DNA from: JAPLKB01 sp964429485
GTDB taxonomy: Bacteria > Desulfobacterota > Syntrophorhabdia > Syntrophorhabdales > Syntrophorhabdaceae
Reading direction: 5' to 3'
DNA length: 64,000 nucleotides
Assembly: GCA_964429485.1 (NCBI GenBank)
Contig: CAYSBW010000001.1
Coordinates: 99,632 to 163,631, forward strand
The translations under genes and the position numbers were made by a program. The notes under the pieces are model-generated. The model worked only from the letters and a program-made list of their open reading frames with translations. It did not search any database and was not told the DNA's origin. Below, one piece after another: positions 36,790 through 46,108 of this stretch; position 1 is the first letter of the stretch, and every line of letters starts with the position of its first letter.

Positions 36790-36883
36790 ACGAATATAGC
36801 GTTATTCAATGGTAACGGGAAAAGGGAAGGAAAGTGAATTTTAATACATTATATGCGGGTAACTGATTTTATAAGGAGGGGAA

Positions 36884-37825
36884 ATGGCTTTTGAAATTAC
36901 AAAAATTAAATATACAGGAAAAGTTAAAGAGGTAAAAATAGGAACAGGACCAAAGGAAATAACCATAGGCGGCGAGAACAGCTATCCCTTTTATTCTTTT
37001 GAAGGTGAAATGCCTAACCTCCCAAGAGTAGCCTTCGAAGTATGGGATCATGAACCAAAGGAGTGGCAGCCATGGGCCATAGAACCTTTTGCCGATGTCA
37101 TTGATGATTCTGTTGCATGGGCAAAAAAATGTGTAGATACATATGGGGCTGAGATTATTGCATTGCAACTTAAGAGCGCAGATCCCAATGGTATGAACAG
37201 GGATGTGGAGGAAGTGGCATTGGTGGTCAAAGGGGTTGTTGATGTCATTGATGTTCCTCTCATCATCTGGGGAACGGAAGATGAGGAAAAAGACATTGTT
37301 CTTTTGAGAAGAGTGGCAGAAATATGCGAGGGTAAAAAAGTTGCAATAGGACCTGTAACGGAAAAAAATTACAAACAGATAGGAGCCATGGCCATTGCAT
37401 ACAACCATGTTGTTCTTGCATCAAGTCCGATCGATGTTAACCTTGCAAAACAGTTGAATATACTTCTTGGGAACCTCGGTGTTTCTGATGAAAACATTGC
37501 CATTGATCCCACAACAGGTGGTCTGGGCTATGGCCTTGAATATACTTATTCTGTAATGGAAAGGGATAGAATGGCAGCCCTTACCCAGGAGGATGTAAAA
37601 CTCCAGCATCCCATTATCTGTAACCTTGCTAATGAAGTATGGAAAACCAGAGAGACAAGATTAACAAAAGAGGAAGAGCCGAGACTTGGAGATGAAAAGA
37701 AGAGGTCTGTCTTAATGGAGGCTGTTGCTGCTATGAGCCTTTTTCTTGCAGGAGCTGATGTTGCAATCATGAGACATCCTGACAGCGTGAGCCTTGTTAA
37801 AGATATGGTTAAGGAACTGGCATGA
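36884..37825 (+). CDS. acsD: CODH/ACS corrinoid Fe-S protein small subunit (delta)
   Basis: The 313-residue TIM-barrel protein starts MAFEITKIKYTGKVKEVKIG and carries ALQLKSADPNG, VPLIIWGTEDEEKD, IDPTTGGLGYGLEY and MSLFLAGADVAIMRHP, all typical of AcsD. With AcsC it forms the corrinoid Fe-S protein that carries the methyl group from methyl-THF to acetyl-CoA synthase. AAGGAGGGG precedes the ATG. AcsC is encoded six kilobases further on, so the two subunits are not adjacent here. Confidence 0.95.
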   Translation: MAFEITKIKYTGKVKEVKIGTGPKEITIGGENSYPFYSFEGEMPNLPRVAFEVWDHEPKEWQPWAIEPFADVIDDSVAWAKKCVDTYGAEIIALQLKSADPNGMNRDVEEVALVVKGVVDVIDVPLIIWGTEDEEKDIVLLRRVAEICEGKKVAIGPVTEKNYKQIGAMAIAYNHVVLASSPIDVNLAKQLNILLGNLGVSDENIAIDPTTGGLGYGLEYTYSVMERDRMAALTQEDVKLQHPIICNLANEVWKTRETRLTKEEEPRLGDEKKRSVLMEAVAAMSLFLAGADVAIMRHPDSVSLVKDMVKELA

Positions 37826-37910
37826 AAAGTAGTAATTAGTGAAAATCAATGAGCGATAAACTATGAAATATCCGGGAGAAAGCAACATTGTGCAAGAGAG
37901 GTTATAAATA

Positions 37911-39860
37911 ATGTCCGATAATGAAAAGGTGAAAAGTGTAGATGGAGCAACAGTTGAGCTCATAAATAAAGCCCGGGAAAAAGGTATAAGTATATCTTTT
38001 TCCCGGGCAGATGAAATGAAACCCTGTCCTGTAGGTATTGAAGAAAGTTGCTGTAAAATCTGTGCTATGGGACCATGCAGACTGCCCAGGTCGAAAAAAA
38101 ACAGCGGGAAGGAGCGTGTCGGAGTATGTGGCGCTACTATTGACACAATTGTTGCAAGAAACTTTGCCAGGAAAGTTGCAGCAGGCACTGCTGCTCATTC
38201 TGACCATGCAAGAGAGGTTGCAGAGACTTTTCTCAAGACAGCAAGGGGTGAAACCCAGGGTTTTAATATTAAGGATGAAGTAAAACTCCTTGAAGTTGCC
38301 CTTGATTTCGGAATTGAAGTTGAGGGAAGAGATATTAAAGATTTGGCTATTGAACTTGGTATCAAGGCTTTACAGGAATTTGGAAAGCAGCACGGTGAGC
38401 TTGTTTATATACAGAAATCTCCTTTGAAAAGACAGGAAGTATGGAGAAAAAACAATGTCATTCCAAGAGGAATAGACAGAGAAGTCGTGGAGGTTATGCA
38501 CAGGACACATATGGGTGTTGACCAGGATTATCGCCATATACTTCTTCAGACTACGAGATGTGCTCTTGCAGATGGATGGGGAGGGTCAATGATATCTACT
38601 GATTTACAGGATATTATGTTCGGCACCCCGGTGCCTGTCCCTGGTACTATAAATCTCGGTGTCTTAAAGGAGGACCATATAAACGTGATAGTTCACGGGC
38701 ACGAGCCATTACTGCCTGAATTACTAGTTGTTGCGAGCAGAGAACCGGAGATCAGAAGGCTTGTTGATAAAACAGGTGCAAAAGGTTTGAATATTGCCGG
38801 TATGTGTTGTTCTGCCAATGAGGTGCTCATGAGACATGGCATTCCCTGTGCAGGAAATTTTCTTCAGCAGGAGCTTGCCCTTGTTACTGGTGCAGTTGAA
38901 TTGATGACTGTTGATGTACAGTGCCAGATGCAAGGTCTGCAGACTGTGGCTGAGTGTTTTCATACAAAACTTGTCAGCACTTCAGACAGGGCAAAAATAG
39001 AAGGAGCCACTCATATTGAATTTCATCCTGAAAATGGTCTTGATACAGCAAGGACGATACTGAAAATGGCGATAGAGAATTTTCCCAACAGGAGACATGA
39101 AATATGTATTCCTGACTATTCAGAGGATATTGTAGTAGGTTTCAGCCATGAAACGATAAATTATCTGCTTGGAGGGCTTTTTAGGGCAAGTTACAGACCT
39201 TTGAACGATAATATTATCAACGGAAGAATCAGGGGTGTGGCAGGTGTTGTTGGATGTAATAATGTTAGGACTCCACACGATGCAGCCCACCTTGCAATGA
39301 TAAAAGAACTTATCAAAAATGATGTTCTTGTTTTAACAACAGGTTGTGCAGCAATGGCCTGTGGAAAGGCAGGACTTTTGACTCTTGAAGCTGCTCGTAA
39401 ATATGCAGGTGAAGGGCTGGCAGAGGTTTGTGAGACAGTTGGTATTCCCCCTGTTCTACACATGGGTTCATGTGTAGATAACTCAAGAATATTGATAGCT
39501 GCAACTGCAATGGTAAAGGAAGGTGGCCTTGGTGATGATATCAGTGATCTGCCGGCAGCAGGTGCTGCGCCGGAGTGGATGAGCGAAAAGGCAATTGCCA
39601 TAGGTCATTATTTTGTTGCTTCGGGTGTGTTTACAGTTTTCGGAACAACATGGCCTACCACAGGGAGTGAGAATGTTACCAAGCATCTTTTTGAAGAATA
39701 CGAGGGAATGTTCGGGGCTATGTGGGCATTTGAAAATGATCCTGTAAAGGCAGCCCACATGATGATTGACCACATTGATAAAAAGAGAAAGGCACTGGGT
39801 ATTGATAAGGCGCGGGACAGGGTGCTTTATGATATGGCCATGAGAAGGGCACTGGAATAG
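37911..39860 (+). CDS. acsA: Anaerobic carbon monoxide dehydrogenase, catalytic subunit
   Basis: The 649-residue protein is a nickel CODH (AcsA/CooS). The B- and D-cluster Cys motif CCKICAMGPCRLP and GVCGA are near the N-terminus. C-cluster ligands are visible in HGHEPLLPE, GMCCSANEVLMRHG, VDVQCQMQ, VVGCNNVRTPHD, TTGCAAMACGKAG and HMGSCVDNSR. It interconverts CO2 and CO. It lies next to acsB and acsD, so the bifunctional CODH/ACS complex is meant, and no second stand-alone CODH is seen. Confidence 0.96.
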   Translation: MSDNEKVKSVDGATVELINKAREKGISISFSRADEMKPCPVGIEESCCKICAMGPCRLPRSKKNSGKERVGVCGATIDTIVARNFARKVAAGTAAHSDHAREVAETFLKTARGETQGFNIKDEVKLLEVALDFGIEVEGRDIKDLAIELGIKALQEFGKQHGELVYIQKSPLKRQEVWRKNNVIPRGIDREVVEVMHRTHMGVDQDYRHILLQTTRCALADGWGGSMISTDLQDIMFGTPVPVPGTINLGVLKEDHINVIVHGHEPLLPELLVVASREPEIRRLVDKTGAKGLNIAGMCCSANEVLMRHGIPCAGNFLQQELALVTGAVELMTVDVQCQMQGLQTVAECFHTKLVSTSDRAKIEGATHIEFHPENGLDTARTILKMAIENFPNRRHEICIPDYSEDIVVGFSHETINYLLGGLFRASYRPLNDNIINGRIRGVAGVVGCNNVRTPHDAAHLAMIKELIKNDVLVLTTGCAAMACGKAGLLTLEAARKYAGEGLAEVCETVGIPPVLHMGSCVDNSRILIAATAMVKEGGLGDDISDLPAAGAAPEWMSEKAIAIGHYFVASGVFTVFGTTWPTTGSENVTKHLFEEYEGMFGAMWAFENDPVKAAHMMIDHIDKKRKALGIDKARDRVLYDMAMRRALE

Positions 39861-39960
39861 AAAAACAGCTAAAACCTTGAAGGTAAATGGCATAACACAG
39901 GATTGTGGGAAAGGGAAGTAAAAAAGATCAAAAAAGTAAATTTAGGGTGTGAGGGGTGAG

Positions 39961-42168
39961 ATGTCCAAAATTATTGCATCAGCTGCCATCAGAGGAGCGC
40001 ACAAAATATATCGAAGGGTTGAAGAAAAATACATGGAATGCCTGGAGAAATTTGGTCCGGAACAGGAGATAGGTTTTCCGAATACTGCTTACTATCTCCC
40101 TATTATCTATGCAATCACAGGTATTGGTATTTCCAGGCTTAAAGATGCAAAACAGGTCCTCGATATTTGTAAAAGGCTTATCCCGCCTCCTGTAAGGGAA
40201 AAGACACCTCTGCCCTATCTTGCTCCTGCTCTTGATGCAGGAATGGCAACGTTTTTTGCTGAAGAACTTCTCGAGGCAATGCGTTATCTTGAAAACCCTG
40301 ATTTCTATCTGTCTGACTGTGAAGAAATAACTGACAGTAATATTTGGCTTGGTGCTGCCAATGATATAGTTTTCAGAAAAAGAGGGGTTGAATTTGTTGA
40401 TGGTACTGCTCCTGGTTTTGCAGCTATTGTCGGTGCTGCTCCTGATGCTCGGACAGCTGCAAAAATTGCCCTGGAACTTCAGGAAAAGAACCTCTATGTT
40501 TTTATGTGTGCCGAGAATGAAGGCAAAAGATTCTCAGAACAGTTAATTGAATCAGGCACGCAGATTGGCTGGCCCACAAGACTTGTGTCTTTTGGCCCTG
40601 ACATATCTGCAGCTGTCTTTGCCATTGGCTTTGCGTGCCGTGTTGCAATGGCTTTTGGCAATATAAAACCAGGTGATTTCAGGCGAAACCTAATATACAA
40701 CAAAGATAGGACATATGCCTTTGTCCTTGCTCTTGGTAATGTAACAGATGAATGGTATGCCAATGCAGCAGGGGCGATTAACTGGGGATTTCCTGCTATT
40801 GCAGACACTTCGATTCCACAGATATTGCCTACCGGAATCTGTACATATGAACATGTGATTTCCAATGTGTCTCATGACCAGATTACACAGAGAGCTGTGG
40901 AGGTAAGAGGGTTAAAAGTTCAGGTTGCAAAGGTTCCAATCCCTGTTTCTTATGGCCCGGCTTTTGAAGGCGAGAGGGTTCGAGGGGAAGATATTTATGT
41001 TGAAATGGGCGGCGGAAGAACCATTGCTGTTGAATGGACAACTTCCAGAAGGATGGAAGAGGTTGAAGATGGCAAAGTGGAAGTTATCGGGAGGAATGTT
41101 ACAGATGTAATGCCTGGAACAAAACTCCCTTTTGCCATGGTTGCCGAAGTAGCTGGTCGTAACTTTCAGGAAGATTTTGAGCCCATTCTTGAGAGGCAGA
41201 ATCACCACCTTATTAATCAGGCTCAGGGTGTTATGCATATTGGTCAGAGGGATATTGCATGGATAAGAATATCGAAACAGGCAGTAGAAAAAGGTTTTAA
41301 TCTTGAGCATATAGGGAAGATCATTTATGCAAAATATCATCAGGATTTCGGGGCAATATTCGACAAAGTTCAGATTAAAATATATACAGATGAGGACAGA
41401 GTAAAGGAAATATTGGAACTTGCACGCGCGGCCTATCATAACAGAGATGCCCGGATTGAAGGAATGACTGATGAAACCACGGATATTTTCTATTCCTGTA
41501 TATTATGTCAGTCCTTTGCTCCTGACCATGTTTGTGTAATAAGTCCGGAAAGGACAGGGCTGTGTGGAGCTTATAACTGGCTTGATTGCCGAGCTTCTAA
41601 CGAGATAAATCCCGAAGGTCCTAACCAGCCCGTACCTAAAGGAGAATGCCTTGATGAACGGCTTGGTCAGTTCAAGGGATGTAATGAATATGTAGCCAGG
41701 GCGTCGAGGTATAAAATACAGAGTGTGAGTTTGTACAGCCTGATGGTTGATCCAATGACTACCTGCGGATGTTGCGAATGCATAGCAGCAATCATGCCCA
41801 TGTGCAACGGTATTATGACAGTTGACAGGGATTTTACCGGTATGACACCCTGTGGCATGAAATTTACAACCCTTGCAGGGTCTGTTGGTGGTGGGGCTCA
41901 AACCCCCGGTTTTCTCGGCCACAGTAAATATAATATAGCTCAGAGGAAGTTTTTAAAGGGTGATGGGGGACTTTTACGTATAGTATGGATGCCGGGAAGG
42001 TTAAAAGAGGAAATCTACGACCGGCTTAAAACCAGAGGAGAGGAACTCGGCATTGAAAATTTCCCTGATATGATTGCCGATGAAACAGTCGGCACAACAG
42101 AAGATGAAGTCCTCGCCTACATCACAGAAAAAGGACACCCATGTCTGACAATGGACCCATTGATTTAA
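39961..42168 (+). CDS. acsB: Acetyl-CoA synthase, catalytic subunit
   Basis: The protein has 735 residues from the ATG at 39961 (GAGGGG lies before it; a GTG at 39949 is also open). The A-cluster ligands are all present: Cys513, Cys516, Cys525 and Cys535 for the 4Fe-4S part, and Cys602-Gly-Cys604 for the distal nickel. Each is offset by seven from the numbering of the Moorella enzyme (506, 509, 518, 528, 595, 597). The N-terminal CODH-binding domain is present, so it is the bacterial long form. It joins methyl, CO and CoA to acetyl-CoA. Confidence 0.96.
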   Translation: MSKIIASAAIRGAHKIYRRVEEKYMECLEKFGPEQEIGFPNTAYYLPIIYAITGIGISRLKDAKQVLDICKRLIPPPVREKTPLPYLAPALDAGMATFFAEELLEAMRYLENPDFYLSDCEEITDSNIWLGAANDIVFRKRGVEFVDGTAPGFAAIVGAAPDARTAAKIALELQEKNLYVFMCAENEGKRFSEQLIESGTQIGWPTRLVSFGPDISAAVFAIGFACRVAMAFGNIKPGDFRRNLIYNKDRTYAFVLALGNVTDEWYANAAGAINWGFPAIADTSIPQILPTGICTYEHVISNVSHDQITQRAVEVRGLKVQVAKVPIPVSYGPAFEGERVRGEDIYVEMGGGRTIAVEWTTSRRMEEVEDGKVEVIGRNVTDVMPGTKLPFAMVAEVAGRNFQEDFEPILERQNHHLINQAQGVMHIGQRDIAWIRISKQAVEKGFNLEHIGKIIYAKYHQDFGAIFDKVQIKIYTDEDRVKEILELARAAYHNRDARIEGMTDETTDIFYSCILCQSFAPDHVCVISPERTGLCGAYNWLDCRASNEINPEGPNQPVPKGECLDERLGQFKGCNEYVARASRYKIQSVSLYSLMVDPMTTCGCCECIAAIMPMCNGIMTVDRDFTGMTPCGMKFTTLAGSVGGGAQTPGFLGHSKYNIAQRKFLKGDGGLLRIVWMPGRLKEEIYDRLKTRGEELGIENFPDMIADETVGTTEDEVLAYITEKGHPCLTMDPLI

Positions 42169-43608
42169 TTGAGAGTCACACAAGCTAAGAATAAGGATTT
42201 TAATGATTTGACCATATTTCCCGGGGACAGAAAAATTGGAAAAGATTTAACAACAGGAAGTGTTCCCAAACATCTTTTAATTTTCTCAATCCCTATGATT
42301 ATCGCCAATCTGGCACGAACAAGTTACCATATAATAAATATAATCTGGGTTGGTCACCTTGTAGGAAAAGATGCTGTTGGAGCTATAGGTGTCAGTTTTC
42401 CAATTATTTTCATACTTATAGGAATATTTGTCGGCATGTCTCTGGCAACAACCATATTGGTTGCACAGTACTATGGTGCAAAGAATTACTATATGGTGGA
42501 AAAGGTAGTAAACAATTCATTTCTCATATCATTGATTATAGGAACTTTCTTTACAGTTACAGGCATATTTTCAAGTGATTTTCTTCTAAAAATTATGGAA
42601 ACTCCGCAGGAAAATTTTGTAATGGCGTCAAGTTATCTTAAATTGAATCTTGCGGGGTTTATACTGCTTTATCTTGATTTTCTGATACATTCAATCCTCA
42701 GGGGTATGGGCAATACAATGATCCCGTTGGTATTTACGTGTATCAGCATGGGAATAAATGCTATTATTGATCCATTTTGCATTGGAGGTTTTGGTCCATT
42801 TCCTTCAAACGGTCTTAATGGGGCGGCTTACGCTACAATAATAGCAGAGGCCATATCTTTGATTGTAAGTATTATTTATCTTAACAGAAAAAACAGTATG
42901 GTAGTCTTCAACCCGCGAAAATTTATTTTTGACAGAAACATAACCTCCCTGATTTTTAGAATAGGTCTTCCATCAGTAGCACAACAGTCCCTTGTTTCCA
43001 TCAGCGCAATGTTTATAACAACCTTTGTCAATGCCTTCGGCAGTGCCGCTACAAATGCCTTTGGAGCAGCAGGACGTATAGATATGTTTGTTTTTTTGCC
43101 AGCAATGTCCATGGGTATGGCTGTTTCTGCTCTGACAGGACAAAGTATTGGTGCAGGGAAGCCGGAAAGAATAAAGGAAATATTTAAATGGGGAAATGTT
43201 TTAACATCAGTTATGACTGTTTCAATTTCTATTGTTGTTGTTTTTTTTGCCGAACCGATACTTATAATGTTTGGTCTCGGGAACGATCCAGAAGTCATGG
43301 ATATAGGAATTTCCTATATGCACATAGTAGGTTCATGCTATATCTTTTTATCGATAATGTTCATATCAAACGGTATTATAAACGGTGCAGGCCATACAAT
43401 TATAACGATGTTTTTTACATTTCTGTCATTATGGCTGATAAGAGTACCTCTTGCATGGTTTTTCTCAAAAACAAGTCTTGGCCTTTCGGGAATATGGCTT
43501 GCTATATCCTTGAGTTTTGTAATAACAACAATTATAAATCTTTTTTACTATTTTTTAGGGAATTGGAGAAAATCGATGATTGTGAAAAATTCTGTTGGGG
43601 GAGTTTAA
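42169..43608 (+). CDS. MATE-family efflux transporter
   Basis: The protein has up to 479 residues and 12 membrane segments: LTTGSVPKHLLIFSIPMIIAN at the start of the first, VGHLVGKDAVGAIGVSFP and MGMAVSALTGQSIGAGKPE later. MATE proteins export drugs or metabolites using sodium or proton gradients. The gene starts directly after the acsB stop; TTG at 42169 has no ribosome-binding site, and TTG at 42208 is an alternative. It interrupts the order acsB-acsC and looks like an insertion in the cluster, not a pathway enzyme. Confidence 0.88.
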   Translation: MRVTQAKNKDFNDLTIFPGDRKIGKDLTTGSVPKHLLIFSIPMIIANLARTSYHIINIIWVGHLVGKDAVGAIGVSFPIIFILIGIFVGMSLATTILVAQYYGAKNYYMVEKVVNNSFLISLIIGTFFTVTGIFSSDFLLKIMETPQENFVMASSYLKLNLAGFILLYLDFLIHSILRGMGNTMIPLVFTCISMGINAIIDPFCIGGFGPFPSNGLNGAAYATIIAEAISLIVSIIYLNRKNSMVVFNPRKFIFDRNITSLIFRIGLPSVAQQSLVSISAMFITTFVNAFGSAATNAFGAAGRIDMFVFLPAMSMGMAVSALTGQSIGAGKPERIKEIFKWGNVLTSVMTVSISIVVVFFAEPILIMFGLGNDPEVMDIGISYMHIVGSCYIFLSIMFISNGIINGAGHTIITMFFTFLSLWLIRVPLAWFFSKTSLGLSGIWLAISLSFVITTIINLFYYFLGNWRKSMIVKNSVGGV

Positions 43609-43696
43609 ACAGGATTTTAAATTGAAATGAGATATATCTGGTAAAATGGTATAAGCATTAATCATGACTTAGGTAAATCGTGAGAGGAGACTTAAT

Positions 43697-44491
43697 ATGA
43701 TAGATTTCAAAAAAGGCACAGAGCAGATGGATTGTCCGGAAATTCTTTGCCGGTTGTTTTTCCCCCGTAAAGAACCCGTGGAAGGTTTAAAATTGCCTAA
43801 TGTAGTAAGCCCTGTGTTTGAGGTGGATGAAGATGTTTTTGTGGGGTGCCGTTTTTATCCTGTTCAGATTGATGGGCCTAATATTTTATATTTTCATGGT
43901 AATGGAGAGACTTGTCTTGACTATGATTATGTTGCCCCTCTTTATGGAGGGAGAGGGTTGAATCTGTTTGTAGCCGACTATCGGGGATATGGGTATAGTA
44001 ATGGTCAACCAACATGTAGCAGTATGATAAATGATGTTCATCCTATTTTTAGAGGTTTTATTGCTATGCTGTCAGAGAAAGGCCATACTGGTGATATTTA
44101 TGTAATGGGACGTTCTCTTGGGAGCGCTTCTGCCATTGAAGCAGCATATCACTATCAGGATAAGCTGAAAGGGCTGATTGTTGAAAGCGGTTTTGCAAGT
44201 GCCGGAAACCAGTTTAAAAGATTGGGAGTAGATCATTTTTTGAAGGAAAATGAAGATCCTTTGGGTTTTGGTAATGATATTAAAATAAAAAAAATATCTC
44301 TTCCGACTTTGATTATCCATGGTGAGGAAGACCGGGTTATCCCTTGCGAAGAAGGAAAGAAGCTTTATAAACTGTCAGGAGCTCCTGAAAAAAAATTATT
44401 ATTGATACCCGGTGTAGGTCATAACGATCTTATGATGTTGGCTGCCAATGAATATATGGCAGCTATTGAAAAATTTACAAAAAGGCAATAA
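43697..44491 (+). CDS. Alpha/beta hydrolase
   Basis: The 264-residue protein has the hydrolase fold with the oxyanion motif YFHGNGETCLDY, DYRGYGYSNG, the nucleophile elbow GRSLGS (Ser near 141), the acid in HGEEDRVIP and the His in PGVGHNDL. There is no signal peptide. It resembles the FrsA/BEM46-like serine hydrolases; the substrate is unknown. A gap of about 90 bases on each side separates it from the MATE gene and acsC. TGAGAGGAG lies before the ATG. Confidence 0.85.
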   Translation: MIDFKKGTEQMDCPEILCRLFFPRKEPVEGLKLPNVVSPVFEVDEDVFVGCRFYPVQIDGPNILYFHGNGETCLDYDYVAPLYGGRGLNLFVADYRGYGYSNGQPTCSSMINDVHPIFRGFIAMLSEKGHTGDIYVMGRSLGSASAIEAAYHYQDKLKGLIVESGFASAGNQFKRLGVDHFLKENEDPLGFGNDIKIKKISLPTLIIHGEEDRVIPCEEGKKLYKLSGAPEKKLLLIPGVGHNDLMMLAANEYMAAIEKFTKRQ

Positions 44492-44584
44492 AGAGCAAGT
44501 CTGACCGGTTTTATGGGCTTGCTTCAGGGGTTGTAGTAATTTATAATAGTGAAACACTGAATTTTATCAGAAGAGGAGAAAGGA

Positions 44585-45925
44585 ATGGCACTGACAGGGA
44601 TACAGATATTTAAGCTTCTTCCCAAGACAAATTGCGGAGAGTGCAAATTTCCAACCTGCCTGGCCTTTGCAATGGCATTGGCTTCGGGAAAGGCCGAACT
44701 TGACCTGTGTCCCCATGTGGCTGATGATGCAAGGGAACAACTGTCAGATGCGAGCGCTCCCCCTATAAGGCAGTTAACTATAGGAAAAGGTGATTATGAG
44801 GTAAAGACAGGCGGTGAAACGGTTTTATTCAGACATGAAAAAACTTTCTTTAATAAACCAGGTTTTGCGATTCTTATTTCCGACAGTTTTGATGATAAAG
44901 AAATTGAGAATAGATTTTCAAAACTTGCCTTTTTTCAATATGAACGTGTAGGAATAACACTCCGACCTGAACTTGTTGCAATAAAAGAAACCGGAAACAG
45001 GGAAAGGTTTTTGAACATTGTTAAGCGAGCCTGTAAAGAGCCCTATAGCATTATACTCATGTCTTCGGATCAGGCTGTTATGAAAACAGCTCTTGAAATA
45101 GCAAAGGGAAAAAAACCACTTATTTATGCTGCAAATAGCTATAATTACGAAGCTTTCGGGAATCTTGCAAAGGAATTTGCCAGTCCTCTTGCCGTAGCAG
45201 GGAAGGGTATTGAAGAAGTAGCCGAACTTACTGGAAAACTTACAGCCATGGGTCTGAAAGATCTTGTGATTGATACTTCACGGAGAACTATAAAAGAAAG
45301 CTTCCAGGAACAGTTGATAATAAGACGCTCGTCCATAATGAGCAAATACAAACCTCTTGGATTTCCTACCATAGTGTTTCCTTCCGAGATGACAGATGAT
45401 ATTATGAAGGAGACACTTATTGCATCCTGTTTTGTTGCAAAATATGCAGGCATTATTGTTATGAGTGATTTTGAAGCTGAGAGCATCTTTCCACTCCTTC
45501 TTCAAAGATTAAATATATATACTGATCCGCAAAGGCCTATGACAACACAGGAAGGGATATACCCCATAAACAATCCTGATGAAAACTCACCTGTGCTGGT
45601 TACCTGTAATTTCACTCTTACTTATTTTATTGTAAGCGGTGAGATAGAAAATTCGAGAATCCCGACCTGGCTCTGTGTAATGGATACTGAAGGTTTATCT
45701 GTAATGACTGCCTGGGCTGCAGGCAAGTTTTCCGGTGATATTGTCGGAATATTCATAAAAAAATCAGGTATTTCAGATAAAGTAAGCCATAAAAAACTGG
45801 TTATTCCCGGTTATGCCGCAATGATACTCGGTGATCTCGAGGAAGAACTTCAGGGATGGGAAATTCTTGTTGGACCAAGAGAAGCAGCTCATATACCAGC
45901 CTATTTGAAGATGCAAAAAAGATAA
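44585..45925 (+). CDS. acsC: CODH/ACS corrinoid Fe-S protein large subunit (gamma)
   Basis: The 446-residue protein starts with the 4Fe-4S motif Cys17, Cys20, Cys25 and Cys42 (TNCGECKFPTC, DLCP), then a TIM-barrel region and a C-terminal corrinoid-binding domain (WLCVMDTEGLSVMTAWAAG, VIPGYAAMILGDLEEEL). It carries the cobalamin that accepts the methyl group and is re-reduced by RACo. AAGAGGAGAAAGG precedes the ATG. It ends the cluster; a small stem (AATTCAA 45972-45978 with TTGAATT 45992-45998) follows, with no T run. The 183 bases after it hold no gene. Confidence 0.94.
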   Translation: MALTGIQIFKLLPKTNCGECKFPTCLAFAMALASGKAELDLCPHVADDAREQLSDASAPPIRQLTIGKGDYEVKTGGETVLFRHEKTFFNKPGFAILISDSFDDKEIENRFSKLAFFQYERVGITLRPELVAIKETGNRERFLNIVKRACKEPYSIILMSSDQAVMKTALEIAKGKKPLIYAANSYNYEAFGNLAKEFASPLAVAGKGIEEVAELTGKLTAMGLKDLVIDTSRRTIKESFQEQLIIRRSSIMSKYKPLGFPTIVFPSEMTDDIMKETLIASCFVAKYAGIIVMSDFEAESIFPLLLQRLNIYTDPQRPMTTQEGIYPINNPDENSPVLVTCNFTLTYFIVSGEIENSRIPTWLCVMDTEGLSVMTAWAAGKFSGDIVGIFIKKSGISDKVSHKKLVIPGYAAMILGDLEEELQGWEILVGPREAAHIPAYLKMQKR

Positions 45926-46108
45926 CAAGCTAAGCTGCAAAAACTTCTTTTATAGAAAAACCCGGGAATTTAATTCAATAACTCCTTGTGGTTGAATTAT
46001 CAATATATCAAGCTCACAGGTTTTTCAGAGAGGAAGTCTGTGCACAGAGTTTAATCTTGCAGATCTTTGCTGAATACAAGAAAACTGTTTTGTGAGTAAA
46101 GATTTATT

